Positions 53,183 to 62,185 are shown, counted from the first letter of the stretch. The stretch: DNA of 64,000 bases from Nocardia amamiensis (GCF_015477605.1 NZ_JADLQX010000008.1:62001-126000), one strand, 5' to 3'. The notes: generated from the letters alone by a model not told the origin. Translations and numbers: made by a program.

Positions 53183-54349
53183 ATGCCCTCGCGACCCCAG
53201 ACTGTTGCCCGCCTGCGCCCCTTCGCCTCGACGATCTTCGCCGAGATGACCGAACTCGCCGTCCGGCACGACGCGGTCAACCTCGGCCAGGGTTTCCCCG
53301 ACACCGATGGGCCCGCGAGCATGCTGGAAGTGGCCCGCCGCGCCATCGCCGAAGGCCACAACCAGTACCCGCCGGGGCGTGGTGTGCCGGTACTGCGCCG
53401 AGCCGTCGCCGACGACCGCGCCCGCCGCTACGGGACCGACTACGACCCGGACGCGCAGGTGCTGGTGACGGTGGGCGCGACGGAGGCGATCAGCGCCGCG
53501 GTGCTCGGCCTGGTCGAGCCCGGCGAGGAGGTCGTGCTCATCGAGCCGTACTACGACTCCTACGCCGCCGCGGTGGCGCTGGCCGGCGCACGGCGGCGCA
53601 CCGCCAGACTGGTGGCCGACGGCGACCGATTCGTCCTCGACCTGGACAGCCTGCGCGCCGCGATCACCCCGGCGACCCGGATGCTGATCGTCAACTCGCC
53701 GCACAACCCGACCGGCACGGTGCTGGGCCGTGAAGACTTGGCGGCGATCGCCGAGATCGCCTGTGAGCACGACATTCTCGTACTCACCGACGAGGTCTAC
53801 GAGCACTTGGTCTACGACGGCGCCGAGCACATCAGCTTGGCCACCCTGCCGGGCATGGCCGATCGCACGATCGTGGTGTCCAGTGCGGCAAAGACTTTCA
53901 GCGTCACAGGGTGGAAGACCGGCTGGGCGTGCGGCCCCGCAGACCTGATCGACGGCGTGCTCGCGGCCAAACAATTCCTGACCTTCGTGGCGGGCGGTCC
54001 GTTCCAGCCCGCGGTCGCGCACGCGATCAACCATGAGCTGGGTTGGGTTGCGAAGTTGCGGGATACCTTGTCCGAGAAGCGGCTTCGCCTATCCGCGGCG
54101 CTGGCCGACACCGGACTCGGCGTACAGACCAGCGCGGGCGGGTACTTCGTCTGCGCCGACATCACGCCCCTCGGCGCTGCCGACGGTCTGGCGTTCTGCC
54201 GGGAACTGCCGAAGCGGCTCGGCGTCGCGGCGGTGCCGGTCAGCGTGTTCGCCGACGACACCGCCGCCTGGAACCACCTGGTGCGTTTCACCTTCTGCAA
54301 GCGCGACGAAACGCTGGAGGAGGGCGTCCGCCGGTTGCGTCTGGGGTGA
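53183..54349 (+). CDS. dapC: N-succinyldiaminopimelate aminotransferase DapC-like
   Basis: 388 residues, PLP-dependent fold I aminotransferase. Motifs: NLGQGFPDTDGPASMLEVA, EGHNQYPPGRGVPVLRRAVA, VTVGATEAI, NSPHNPTGTVLG, LTDEVYEHLVYDG and the Schiff-base Lys in SSAAKTFSVTGWKTGW. It is close to M. tuberculosis DapC (Rv0858c), which acts in lysine and cell-wall diaminopimelate synthesis. ATG at 53183. A kynurenine or glutamine-type aminotransferase cannot be excluded by sequence alone. Confidence 0.85.
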   Translation: MPSRPQTVARLRPFASTIFAEMTELAVRHDAVNLGQGFPDTDGPASMLEVARRAIAEGHNQYPPGRGVPVLRRAVADDRARRYGTDYDPDAQVLVTVGATEAISAAVLGLVEPGEEVVLIEPYYDSYAAAVALAGARRRTARLVADGDRFVLDLDSLRAAITPATRMLIVNSPHNPTGTVLGREDLAAIAEIACEHDILVLTDEVYEHLVYDGAEHISLATLPGMADRTIVVSSAAKTFSVTGWKTGWACGPADLIDGVLAAKQFLTFVAGGPFQPAVAHAINHELGWVAKLRDTLSEKRLRLSAALADTGLGVQTSAGGYFVCADITPLGAADGLAFCRELPKRLGVAAVPVSVFADDTAAWNHLVRFTFCKRDETLEEGVRRLRLG

Positions 54350-54400
54350 TTTGCGAAAACCTGCCGTGAACTGTCAAGTTTTGCTGGCAACGTGCTCGGC

Positions 54401-54958
54401 ATGGCTACCCAGTACTACACGGCTACCAGCTTGGACGGATTCCTCGCCGATGCGGACAACTCGCTCTCCTGGCTGTTCGAGGTGGACGGCGCGGATGCGG
54501 CGCAGGCAGGCATCGCCGACTTTCTCGCGCAGGTCGGCGCGATGTGCATGGGCGCGACCACCTACGAGTGGATCCTCGCCAACGATTCGCCGGAGAACTG
54601 GCGCGAGTACTACGGCGACCGTCCGTGCTGGGTGTTCGCCCACCGGGACCTTCCCACGATTCCCGGCGCCAACCTTCGATTCGTCTCCGGAGCCGTCGAG
54701 TCGGTGCACCGCGAGATGGCCGCGGCAGCAGGCGATCTCAGTATCTGGATCGTCGGTGGTGGCGACTTGGCCGGTCAGTTCGCCGACGCGGGGTTGCTCG
54801 ATGAGATCGTCGCGAGCGTGGCTCCCGTGACTCTCGGATCGGGCGCACCGCTGCTGCCGCGGCGCATCATGTCCACTCGAATGCGCCTCACCAAGGTCGA
54901 ACAGGCAGGACAGTTCGCCGAGCTGCACTACCGGCTCGTCAGTGGATCACGGCCATGA
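54401..54958 (+). CDS. RibD C-terminal/dihydrofolate-reductase-like protein
   Basis: 185 residues. Opening MATQYYTATSLDGFLADADN and IWIVGGGDLAGQFADAGLLD are the marks of the RibD_C/DHFR-like reductase family. It has no RibD deaminase domain. The ATG at 54401 is preferred; a GTG at 54392 would add three residues. Such proteins often have unknown reductase substrates. It follows dapC by 51 bases on the same strand and may be cotranscribed. Confidence 0.8.
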   Translation: MATQYYTATSLDGFLADADNSLSWLFEVDGADAAQAGIADFLAQVGAMCMGATTYEWILANDSPENWREYYGDRPCWVFAHRDLPTIPGANLRFVSGAVESVHREMAAAAGDLSIWIVGGGDLAGQFADAGLLDEIVASVAPVTLGSGAPLLPRRIMSTRMRLTKVEQAGQFAELHYRLVSGSRP

Positions 54959-55307
54959 GTGGCGACTGGCCACGTCAGGCCGATGACGCGCCTGCCAGGC
55001 CGAGATGCCGGGCGAAGAATCGGGTCGCGCTCTCGACCTCGAACCGGGGTACCTCGCCATGCCCGCCCGCGTTGGCGTGCTACCAGTGGAACACCATCCC
55101 GGCCCATCCCTTTTCTCGCGCCTGGTGCCTTGGCGAGGCGCGTGTTCAGCGCCGCAGATCGTGGCACAACCGGTCGCCTTCGGTGGCGGCGTTGGCGTGC
55201 GCTGCCTCACGTCATGGTGATGAGGGCCCGGGAGTGTGACATGCTCGCTGGTGAGTACGAGCTGTTGAAGTGATCGCTCGGCTTGCTACAGAAAGCAACA
55301 CAAGTAA
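54959..55307. other. Intergenic stretch with possible hydrolase relic
   Basis: No supported gene. On the minus strand, 54975 to about 55108 reads AGMVFHW, stop, HANAGGHGEVPRFEVES, then ATRFFARHLG, a look-alike of an alpha/beta-hydrolase C-terminus with one stop; this is a weak relic at best. The remainder is presumably the promoter of the cold-shock gene. Confidence 0.35.
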
Positions 55308-55511
55308 ATGACGCAAGGCATTGTGAAGTGGTTTAACGGCGAAAAGGGCTTCGGGTTCATCGCGCAAGACGCTGGCGGTCCCGACGTTTTCGTTCACTAC
55401 TCCGAGATTTCCGGCTCCGGGTTCAAGTCCCTCGACGAGGGGCAGCGGGTCGAGTTCGAGATCGGCCAGGGCCAGAAGGGTCCGCAGGCCCAGAGCGTCC
55501 GCGCCATCTAG
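55308..55511 (+). CDS. cspA: Cold-shock protein (CspA family)
   Basis: 67 residues, complete cold-shock domain: [20 protein letters not shown] with RNP1, [10 protein letters not shown] with RNP2, and the final [17 protein letters not shown]. It binds single-stranded nucleic acids and acts as an RNA chaperone. ATG at 55308, preceded by a weak acacaagta stretch. Followed by a terminator. Confidence 0.95.
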   Translation: MTQGIVKWFNGEKGFGFIAQDAGGPDVFVHYSEISGSGFKSLDEGQRVEFEIGQGQKGPQAQSVRAI

Positions 55512-55526
55512 GAGCTGACACACCGG

Positions 55527-55560
55527 AAACCCGCGCCACGGCGCGGGTTTCTTGCTTTTC
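55527..55560 (+). terminator. Terminator of the cold-shock gene
   Basis: AAACCCGCGC (55527-55536) and GCGCGGGTTT (55541-55550), loop cacg, then cttgctttt. Confidence 0.9.
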
Positions 55561-56026
55561 CAGGCCGGTTGGCGCCCTGCATTCACCTGCGCTCCGGCCG
55601 GACGTACGGGTTGTTCCCGGGCCGGGCACCCGTTGCCACCAACAGAAATTCTGCACTGTCGACTGTAGACATTCTGGAAGATACGGTATACAGTCGCTGT
55701 CGTTGGAGATGCAAAGTCTGGTTGGCCGGGCAGGTGAACTGCCCGGAAGCAAGATTCACCATCCCCTCCGGCGGAGAAGAGAACCTGGTGCAGTCGGCCG
55801 GGCCGCCGGAGGGGATGACGAAATACCGCAGGCATGTCCGTCGATCCGGGAGGTGGTCGCTGAGACAGTTATCAATACCCTCCGCGCCCAGGAAGAAGTG
55901 TCGGGCGCGGTGTTCGATGCCGACTCTGCGGGTCGGTGGATGGAATTGAAATCAAAACCCCCTCGATCCCGGGCCCCGGGCGCACAGTGCGCCGGGGCCT
56001 GGCGGCGTTGACCCCCGAGAGGTGTT
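55561..56026. other. Intergenic stretch with no supported gene
   Basis: 466 bases between the cold-shock terminator and the MerR gene. Open frames lack start signals and codon bias. It includes an AT-richer part (acattctggaagatacggtatacagtcgc near 55670) that may hold a promoter. Confidence 0.4.
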
Positions 56027-56386
56027 GTGCAACAACCTGACCCGAACCCCGCCAGCGGCTCCAGTGCCGCGGACCGGCTCGATGACGAGGACTACCCCGC
56101 TTACAGCATGGGGCGGGCCGCGGAAATCCTCGGCGTCACCCCCGCCTTCCTACGCGGCCTCGACGCCGCCGAACTGCTGACACCCCAGCGCTCGCAGGGC
56201 GGGCACCGCCGCTACTCCCGCTACCAACTGCGTATCGCCGCCCGGGTCCGCGCGCTGGTCGACCAGGGCACACCGCTGGAGGCGGCGTGCCGGATCATCG
56301 TCCTCGAAGACCAGCTCGCCGACGCCCTCGAACTCAACGCTGAACTCTCGCGACAAGAGCCGCCCGCACCGGACCCGGACAGCTGA
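56027..56386 (+). CDS. MerR-family HTH regulator
   Basis: 119 residues. HTH and wing: YPAYSMGRAAEILGVTPAFL, then RGLDAAELLTPQRSQGGHRR and YSRYQLRIAARVRALVDQGT, the pattern of HspR-like and other short MerR regulators. The C-terminal 25 residues are a short helix without metal-binding cysteines. GTG start at 56027 preceded by GAGAGG. It stands next to the ECF41 operon on the other strand; targets unknown. Confidence 0.8.
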   Translation: MQQPDPNPASGSSAADRLDDEDYPAYSMGRAAEILGVTPAFLRGLDAAELLTPQRSQGGHRRYSRYQLRIAARVRALVDQGTPLEAACRIIVLEDQLADALELNAELSRQEPPAPDPDS

Positions 56387-56408
56387 GCTTCGATTCGTGA
56401 CGTGGTGT

Positions 56409-57305
56409 TCAGCGCAGGGTCAGTGGGGTCTCGGTTTCGATGCGGGTCAGCTTCTCCGGGTTGCGGACGTAGTACATGCCGGTGATGCGGCCGTCCTCGA
56501 CGCGAACCGTCATGACACCGTCGAGTTCGCCGTCCAATCGGAGAGCGAGTGCCGGGCTGCCGTTGACCATGGTGGGCTCGGTGGTGAGGGTGACTTCGGC
56601 CTTACGGATGGCGTTGACCAGGTAGCGGACCACCCTCTCGGCGCCGAGGACCGGCCGCAGCGCGGCCCGTTTGACGCCGCCGCCGTCGGTGATCAGGACG
56701 AGGTTCGGGGCGAGGACATCGAGCAGGTCTCGAGGGTCGCCGGTGTCCAGCGCGCGCCGGAACGACTCCAGAGCCGCTCGGGTCTGGCTCGGGGCGACCA
56801 CCTCGCGGGGGCGGCGGGCGTCGACGTGCCGACGGGCGCGGTGCGCGATCTGGCGGACCGCCGCAGGACTCTTGTCGACGGCGGTCGCGATCTCGTCGTA
56901 GCCGATGTCGAAGACCTCGCGCAGTACGAAAACCGCCCGCTCGGTGGGTGAGAGCGTCTCGAGCACCAGCATCAGCGCCATCGACATGCTCTCGGCCAGC
57001 TCGACGTCCTCGGCCACGTCCGGTGTGGTGAGCAGCGGCTCGGGAAGCCAGGGGCCGACGTATGCCTCCTTGCGGCGCTTCATGGTGCGCAGCCGGTTGA
57101 GAGCTTGTCTGGTCGTGATCCGGACCAGGTAGGCGCGCTTGTCGCTCACCTCCTCCATGTCGACCTCCACCCAGCGCAGCCAGGTTTCCTGGAGGACGTC
57201 TTCGGCGTCGGCCGCCGATCCGAGCATCTCGTAGGCGACGGTGAAGAGCAGGTTGCGGTGGGCGACGAAAATATCGGTCGCCGAATTGGTGGCACGGTCG
57301 TTCAT
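56409..57305 (-). CDS. ECF41-type sigma factor with autoregulated promoter
   Basis: 298 residues from MNDRATNSATDIFVAHRN; an ORF start further up would add 21 residues. Sigma 2 is LLFTVAYEMLGSAADAEDVL and sigma 4 is LSPTERAVFVLREVFDIGYD. WLPEPLLT and the final NPEKLTRIE are ECF41 marks, with the SnoaL-like part between. The promoter at 57341-57367 carries a TGTCACA-N16-TGTC element, so it may control itself. It lies just downstream of the FAD oxidoreductase on the same strand. Confidence 0.9.
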   Translation of the reverse strand: MNDRATNSATDIFVAHRNLLFTVAYEMLGSAADAEDVLQETWLRWVEVDMEEVSDKRAYLVRITTRQALNRLRTMKRRKEAYVGPWLPEPLLTTPDVAEDVELAESMSMALMLVLETLSPTERAVFVLREVFDIGYDEIATAVDKSPAAVRQIAHRARRHVDARRPREVVAPSQTRAALESFRRALDTGDPRDLLDVLAPNLVLITDGGGVKRAALRPVLGAERVVRYLVNAIRKAEVTLTTEPTMVNGSPALALRLDGELDGVMTVRVEDGRITGMYYVRNPEKLTRIETETPLTLR

Positions 57306-57340
57306 CTCGGTCCTCTTTTGCTGGTAGCCGTCGAGAGTGA

Positions 57341-57367
57341 GACACCGCCCGGCGCACGGCTGTGACA
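57341..57367 (-). promoter_or_regulatory. ECF41-type promoter of the sigma gene
   Basis: On the minus strand TGTCACA (57367-57361), 16 bases, TGTC (57344-57341). One base off the CGTC of the consensus, and the same as the oxidoreductase promoter. It ends 36 bases before the gene. Confidence 0.8.
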
Positions 57368-57503
57368 CGCCGAGGCGACGATCCGTTGCTCGCGGATCGC
57401 CGAGGAACGCGCGCGTGAGGCGGTGCCCTGCAATCCGGGCGCCGCCACACGACGGGCGGTATCGATTCGCTCGTCAGCGACCGGATCTGCCACCGACATC
57501 ACC

Positions 57504-58706
57504 TCATGCTGCCCGGTCGGCGGCGGTCGACGCTTCCTGACCCTTGGCCTGCAGCAGCTGTTGGCGCTTGTCGTCCTTGGTCCACCAGGTGCGCTTACCG
57601 GGCTTGCGCGCTTCGTACCCGAGTTGCCAGACGGTGCTCCAGCAAATGAGCTCCTTGAGTTTCGCGCCCGGCCAGCCGCCGAGGTAATGCTTGTTGGCGG
57701 TGTCGTGCTTGTCGGAGACCTGAAAGATGCCGGCGCTACGGCCCAGGCTGATGCACTGGCCGGCGAACCCGACGTCGATGGTCGCGGGCTGCTTGCCCGC
57801 AATCCGGCTGAGCACCGTCTCGGCGGCCTGCGGGCCGAGCTGGACCGCGGACTGGCAGCCCATCCGGAACGGCAGACCCGACGGTGCCGCCGAATCGCCC
57901 GCCGCGACGACCCGCTCATCGTCCACGCTGGTCAACGTCTCGTCGGTGAGCAGACGGCCCGCGGCGTCGGTGCTCAGCCCGCTCCGCGCGGCCAGGTCCG
58001 GCACACCGAAACCGGCGGTCCAGATGGTGACCGCGCTCCGCAGTGTGTGGCCGCCACTCAGCTCCACGGTGTCGCGCGTCACCGCCGTCACCTTCGCCTC
58101 GCCGCCTTCGAGCACGATCACACCGAGCTTGGCCAACCGCTCGGCGACCACGCGTCGGCCGCGAGGGTGCAGGTACGGGCCGAGCACTCCGCCGCACACC
58201 AGGGTGACGTGGCGGCCCTGCTCGGCCAGCTCGGCGGCGATCTCGATACCGGTCGGACCGGCTCCGACGACCGTCACCGCGGCCGTGTCGGGCGTGGCGC
58301 CGAGGACCGGCCGCAGCCGCTGCGCATCCTCGATGGTGGCGATCGGGTAGGCGAACTCGGTGGCTCCGGGCACGCGCGGGTCGACGCTGCCGCTGCCGAC
58401 CGCGTAGATCAGGTAGTCGTAGCTCACCGCGCCGCCGCCCGCCAACTTCGCGCTGCGCCCGTCGGAGTCGATCCGTGTCACCGTGTCGACGACCAAGAGC
58501 ACGCGCTCGCTCAGGACCTTTCCGTAGTCGGCGAGCGCTTCGTGGGTCCCGGCCACCAGCTGGTGCAGGCGGATCCGCTCGACGAAGTTCGGGCGCGGGT
58601 TGATCAGGGTCACCCTCACGTCGTCGCGCTGCGTGAGCCGATTGGCCGCCATCACTCCGGCGTATCCGCCGCCGATCACGACAACCTCGGTGATGTTCTC
58701 GGTCAT
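57504..58706 (-). CDS. NAD(P)/FAD-dependent oxidoreductase (NDH-2-like)
   Basis: 400 residues. N-terminal FAD motif VVVIGGGYAGVMAANRL, then YDYLIYAVGSGS, the NAD motif VTVVGAGPTGIEIAAELA and a C-terminal FAD element VVAAGDSAAPSG. A type 2 NADH dehydrogenase or a related quinone oxidoreductase fits; a final membrane-binding helix is not clear. ATG at 58706 follows GAAGGAG. Genes of this class are usual ECF41 partners, and its promoter has the matching element. Confidence 0.87.
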   Translation of the reverse strand: MTENITEVVVIGGGYAGVMAANRLTQRDDVRVTLINPRPNFVERIRLHQLVAGTHEALADYGKVLSERVLLVVDTVTRIDSDGRSAKLAGGGAVSYDYLIYAVGSGSVDPRVPGATEFAYPIATIEDAQRLRPVLGATPDTAAVTVVGAGPTGIEIAAELAEQGRHVTLVCGGVLGPYLHPRGRRVVAERLAKLGVIVLEGGEAKVTAVTRDTVELSGGHTLRSAVTIWTAGFGVPDLAARSGLSTDAAGRLLTDETLTSVDDERVVAAGDSAAPSGLPFRMGCQSAVQLGPQAAETVLSRIAGKQPATIDVGFAGQCISLGRSAGIFQVSDKHDTANKHYLGGWPGAKLKELICWSTVWQLGYEARKPGKRTWWTKDDKRQQLLQAKGQEASTAADRAA

Positions 58707-58737
58707 GGTGTCTCCTTCGTTCGAGAGTCGGCATGGA

Positions 58738-58764
58738 GACACCGCGTCGTCGATTGTTGTGACA
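58738..58764 (-). promoter_or_regulatory. ECF41-type promoter of the oxidoreductase gene
   Basis: TGTCACA (58764-58758), 16 bases, TGTC (58741-58738) on the minus strand, 32 bases before the start. Confidence 0.8.
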
Positions 58765-58779
58765 GGTCTATGAGGTAGA

Positions 58780-59167
58780 TCACTCCGCATGGTTCGTCCG
58801 CGGGTGCGCCCTCGCACCCAGCCACGTCTGATCAGGCTTTGGCGAGACCGCGTCGGTGATGGTCGAGCCGGTGATGATCATCGCGACGATGAATTCGATG
58901 AATTGATCGCGGTCGACGTCGAGTTCACGGCGCAGCCACAGGGCGGTGACGTCGAAAATGCCCGGCACGACGGTCTGGGCGGCCAGTTGGGCGTTGCGAT
59001 CGTCGGCGATCCGGTCGCCGAGCACCTGGCGGGCCTGCGGTGACCGCACTTTCGGCCGTCACGACCATTCGGCCGACAATCGCCAGGGCACGCTCGTCGG
59101 CCGGTCCGACTGAACACCGCGACGCTGTCCTCACCGCCACCTCATCGGCCGCGACATCACCAGACAT
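58780..59167 (-). pseudogene. Frameshifted TetR regulator C-terminal fragment
   Basis: The minus strand reads VAADEVAVRTASRCSVGPAD and ALAIVGRMVVTAESAVTA in one frame, then QARQVLGDRIADDRNAQLAA and RELDVDRDQFIEFIVAMIIT in another, the typical C-terminal half of a TetR regulator. The frame changes near 59045. No HTH half is present; its place is the upstream gap and the LysE gene. It is most likely a dead remnant. Confidence 0.65.
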
Positions 59168-59263
59168 CGACCGCCATTCGGTATTCGGTGTTCCGCGCCG
59201 CCGTGTGTCACGAGGAGGAAGCCGCCGCCGAGCACTTCGCCATGTTGTGCGTTTCGACGCCGT

Positions 59264-59908
59264 TCAGGCGGGCGCGGGGCGGGTGCGGTCGGTAGCCAGC
59301 AGGGCAGCGATGGCGCCGAGCATGGTGCCGGTGATGTAGCGCTGCGTGCGCAACCACAGGGGCCGCTTGGTAAGGAAGGTCGCGAGGCCGCCCGCACCGA
59401 GGACGATCAGTCCGTTCACGGTGAGCGCCACCGCGATCTGCACCGCCCCCAGGCACAGGCTCTGCAACCACACCTTGCCGTGCTCCGGCGTCACGAACTG
59501 CGGAATCAACGCCATGTACATGATCGCGATCTTCGGATTCAGCAGATTGGTGACCAGCCCCATCGTGAACAGCCGTCGCGTCGGATCGGCCGACAGCGCC
59601 GCGGGCGCGAACACCGAAACCCCACCCGGCCGCAACGCCTGCCACGCAAGCCACCCAAGATAAGCGGCCCCCGCCAGCTTCACCGCCAGATACAGCCCCG
59701 GCACCACCGCGAACACGGCCGTGATCCCAGCAGTCGCCGCCGCCAGATAAACCCCGAACCCCGCCGCCACCCCACCCAACGACACCAGCCCGGCCCGCCG
59801 CCCTTGCGACACCGTCCGCGACACCAGATACATCATGTTCGGCCCCGGCGTGAGCACCATCCCCAACGCCGCCACCGCAACCCCCACCACCGCCGCCATC
59901 TCGATCAT
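59264..59908 (-). CDS. LysE-family amino-acid or metabolite exporter
   Basis: 214 residues with about six membrane segments. The family signature GMVLTPGPNMMYLVSRTVSQ is near the start, followed by GRRAGLVSLGGVAAGFGV and, later, FTMGLVTNLLNPKIAIMYMA. ATG at 59908 after GGGGG; a much longer start upstream lacks family features. It exports small basic or hydrophobic metabolites; the substrate cannot be told. It is divergent from the toxin-antitoxin genes. Confidence 0.85.
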   Translation of the reverse strand: MIEMAAVVGVAVAALGMVLTPGPNMMYLVSRTVSQGRRAGLVSLGGVAAGFGVYLAAATAGITAVFAVVPGLYLAVKLAGAAYLGWLAWQALRPGGVSVFAPAALSADPTRRLFTMGLVTNLLNPKIAIMYMALIPQFVTPEHGKVWLQSLCLGAVQIAVALTVNGLIVLGAGGLATFLTKRPLWLRTQRYITGTMLGAIAALLATDRTRPAPA

Positions 59909-60071
59909 GCCCCCGATCCTCACCTGCCCGTTCCCCGCCGTCTCGGTCCAGTTGACGGTTGCTGGTCGTCGTCCGGGGAGGGCATCGCGCCCTTGCAGTG
60001 TCACACCTATCGCTGCCAGCGTCGATGAAGCCCATCAATGTGGCTGGTTTTGCCTCGCTCACAGCGGCTTG

Positions 60072-60098
60072 TATATAGGATTCATTCTATATAGGATT
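60072..60098 (+). promoter_or_regulatory. Direct repeats in the toxin-antitoxin promoter
   Basis: TATATAGGATT at 60072-60082 and again at 60088-60098, 16 bases apart, just before the toxin ATG. The repeated AT-rich block is a likely autoregulatory operator and promoter. Confidence 0.55.
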
Positions 60099-60104
60099 GA
60101 TGCT

Positions 60105-60475
60105 ATGCGCCTGTACGCGGTCGAGATCGAGCCGGAGGTGGTCGAGTGGCTGCGCTCGCTCTCGGACAAGGATTTCGGTCGCGTCGATGTGTACGTGGGC
60201 ATGCTCGCGGAAAACGCGGAGACCTGGGTGAACCATGGTCGCGCAACCTCGGCGACGGTGTGCGTGAACTACGGTTCCACCTGCACCCACTGGAGATGCG
60301 CATCACCTACTGGCTCGCGCCTGGGCGACGGGTGGTCCTGCTGACAGTTTTCCGCAAAACTCGGATGCGGGAAGCCGCGGAGGTGGAGCGGGCAAAGGCT
60401 CTCCGTAAGGTGTGCGAGGCCGAACATGACTACGCCAGAACCAGTTTCGATAGAAAGGTAACCGGCGATGGCTGA
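60105..60475 (+). pseudogene. HigB/Gp49-like toxin, frameshifted
   Basis: Frame one gives MRLYAVEIEPEVVEWLRSLS and DVYVGMLAENAE, frame two continues DLGEPWSRNLGDGVRELRFH and then RITYWLAPGRRVVLLTVFRK to the end. Adding one base at about 60220 (GAGACC to GAGGACC) makes a single 123-residue HigB/Gp49-like toxin. As it stands the first frame stops early. Either the toxin is inactive or a frameshift or sequence error is involved. The reading frame two end overlaps the antitoxin start by eight bases. Confidence 0.75.
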
Positions 60476-60779
60476 CCACAAGTCGATGGACGAGCTGCGG
60501 CGGGAGCGAGTTGATCGTTCTGACTTCAACGCCGCCGAGTACAACGCCGGCCGCGAAGAGGCCCGACTGGCTATTGAATTCGCCAACGCTATTCGGGAAC
60601 GTCGCTTGGAACTCGGACTGACGCAGACGCAGTTGGCCGAGCGTGCCGGGCTGCGCCAGCCGGATGTTTCGCGGCTCGAATCCGGTGGCGGCACGCCCAC
60701 CATCGGCATGCTCGAGAGGCTGGCTTACGCACTCGAGTTGCGGTTTGTCGCCCGATTCGAGAAGGGCGACGCGGCCTGA
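60468..60779 (+). CDS. higA: XRE-family antitoxin (HigA-like)
   Basis: 103 residues. The C-terminal half is an XRE helix-turn-helix: IRERRLELGLTQTQLAERAG, then QPDVSRLESGGGTPTIGMLE. The N-terminal part is charged. The ATG overlaps the toxin's last codons (GGCGATGGCTGA). With the toxin upstream this is a HigBA-type pair, here with a broken toxin. It probably also represses the promoter with the direct repeats. Confidence 0.82.
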   Translation: MADHKSMDELRRERVDRSDFNAAEYNAGREEARLAIEFANAIRERRLELGLTQTQLAERAGLRQPDVSRLESGGGTPTIGMLERLAYALELRFVARFEKGDAA

Positions 60780-60820
60780 CGGATCGCTCCAACAGCACGA
60801 AAGCCCGCCCTCGTCGGCGG

Positions 60821-62185
60821 TCATGCCGCGAGTAGCGTTCGTGCCCGTTCGTTGAAGTCGGCGACCAGTGGATGTGCTCCGAACGCCATCATGCGCTGCT
60901 GTACGTCGCGGACGGCTTCCACCGAGCGCGAGGACTTGACCCTGCGGGAGAGGTCCAGCGTCCGCACTCCGGCTGCGTGGGCAGCTTCGAGGTCCCGTTT
61001 CTGCATATGCACGACTGCCAAGGCGGCATGAGACAGCGCCCCGCGCCGCGCCCGGTTCTGCGTGCGGGCGTAGGCGATGGACCGGCGCGCGTGCGGTTCG
61101 GCTTCGTCCGGTTGTCCGAGATCACGAAAGGCGTTCGCCCACTCGCCGCAGATGTACGCCTGATCGATGAACCGCGCCCATTCCGGCTCTCGGTCGGATT
61201 CGACAACGGCGAAGGCGCGCTCTGCGGCGTTGATGGCATGCGCGACGCCGGACTTGTCGCCCATGGCTGCCAGCGCCCGCGCTTCGAGCGTCCACAGGTC
61301 CGCAAGGCAAGCGGGAGCGTTCACCTTCGACAGACCTTGGCGACCGGCCTGGGCGAGTCGTCGGCCTTCGTGCGGATGCCCCAGCAGCGTCGCCTGATCG
61401 GCCATCCCCGCAAGCACGTGAGCTCCGAGCGCGGTGTCGCGCGACTCTTCCGCGAGGCGGAGTGCCTGAATGAGGTATCGCTGCGCGGCACCGTGCTCAC
61501 CGTTGTCGAACGCCATCCAGCCGAGCAGATAAGTCTGTTCGGCTGCTGCGCTGTACAGCGCTAGACGGACTTCCTCGCTGTGCGTTCGTCGCAGCAGCGG
61601 GTACACATGCTCGTTCATGTACGCCGCCAATACGAGGCGGCCTGAGCCGCCACCTTGGAAGATGTCCATCTCTTGGAACGTGCCGAACATGTTCTTCACG
61701 GCGGTGACATCCTCGAGACGCACCCGTTGCCGTTCATCGGGAAGTTGGTCGAGCGTGTTGAGCAACCAGTCCCGGGACGGTCCGATGGCCGCGACGGCCG
61801 CAAACGACGCCGTGGTCAGGAATTTCCTACGATCCACGTCTGCCCTCCCAAGGTCTGCGACTGCTTCGACTGTCTGTGTCCACGATGGGTGGTAGACGAG
61901 TGCACGGTCAACGGTCGACGCGTCGCCCAGGCCGAGATCGTATGTCGTCACTCGGTAGCCGAAACGTTTGGAGAACAGGTCAGCGAGAATCGCCGGAACC
62001 GGCGGGCGGGGCTGCTCTCCCTCGTCCACCCAGCGGCGCACGCTCGACGTGTCCGGTCTGATCTGGGGTTCACCCCATTCGATCGCCAGGGCACGCACGC
62101 GACGCGCCAGTTCTCCACGACTCCAACCCGACCGGGTCAACCACTCGGAAAGGTGCATATTCGGACTGTCCATCAGACCTGCCAT
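60821..62185 (-). CDS. XRE-type regulator with TPR repeats
   Basis: About 454 residues. The N-terminal HTH (LSEWLTRSGWSRGELARRV, DTSSVRRWVDEGEQPRPP) precedes a domain with the usual LGRADVDRRKFLTTAS twin-Arg-like segment and a helical TPR region (YLIQALRLAEESRDTALGAH, QARALAAMGDKSGVAHAINA, ARTQNRARRGALSHAALAVV). Such proteins are frequent in Streptomyces and Nocardia and some regulate differentiation or secondary metabolism. ATG at 62185 or 62173 is uncertain; an earlier TTG at 62248 has no support. Divergent from the next pair. Confidence 0.75.
   Translation of the reverse strand: MAGLMDSPNMHLSEWLTRSGWSRGELARRVRALAIEWGEPQIRPDTSSVRRWVDEGEQPRPPVPAILADLFSKRFGYRVTTYDLGLGDASTVDRALVYHPSWTQTVEAVADLGRADVDRRKFLTTASFAAVAAIGPSRDWLLNTLDQLPDERQRVRLEDVTAVKNMFGTFQEMDIFQGGGSGRLVLAAYMNEHVYPLLRRTHSEEVRLALYSAAAEQTYLLGWMAFDNGEHGAAQRYLIQALRLAEESRDTALGAHVLAGMADQATLLGHPHEGRRLAQAGRQGLSKVNAPACLADLWTLEARALAAMGDKSGVAHAINAAERAFAVVESDREPEWARFIDQAYICGEWANAFRDLGQPDEAEPHARRSIAYARTQNRARRGALSHAALAVVHMQKRDLEAAHAAGVRTLDLSRRVKSSRSVEAVRDVQQRMMAFGAHPLVADFNERARTLLAA

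Noticed and set aside
59999..60023. TGTCACA followed by CGTC before the toxin-antitoxin genes
   Set aside because: The spacer is 14 rather than 16 bases, so it does not fit the ECF41 promoter, and the downstream genes are not typical partners.
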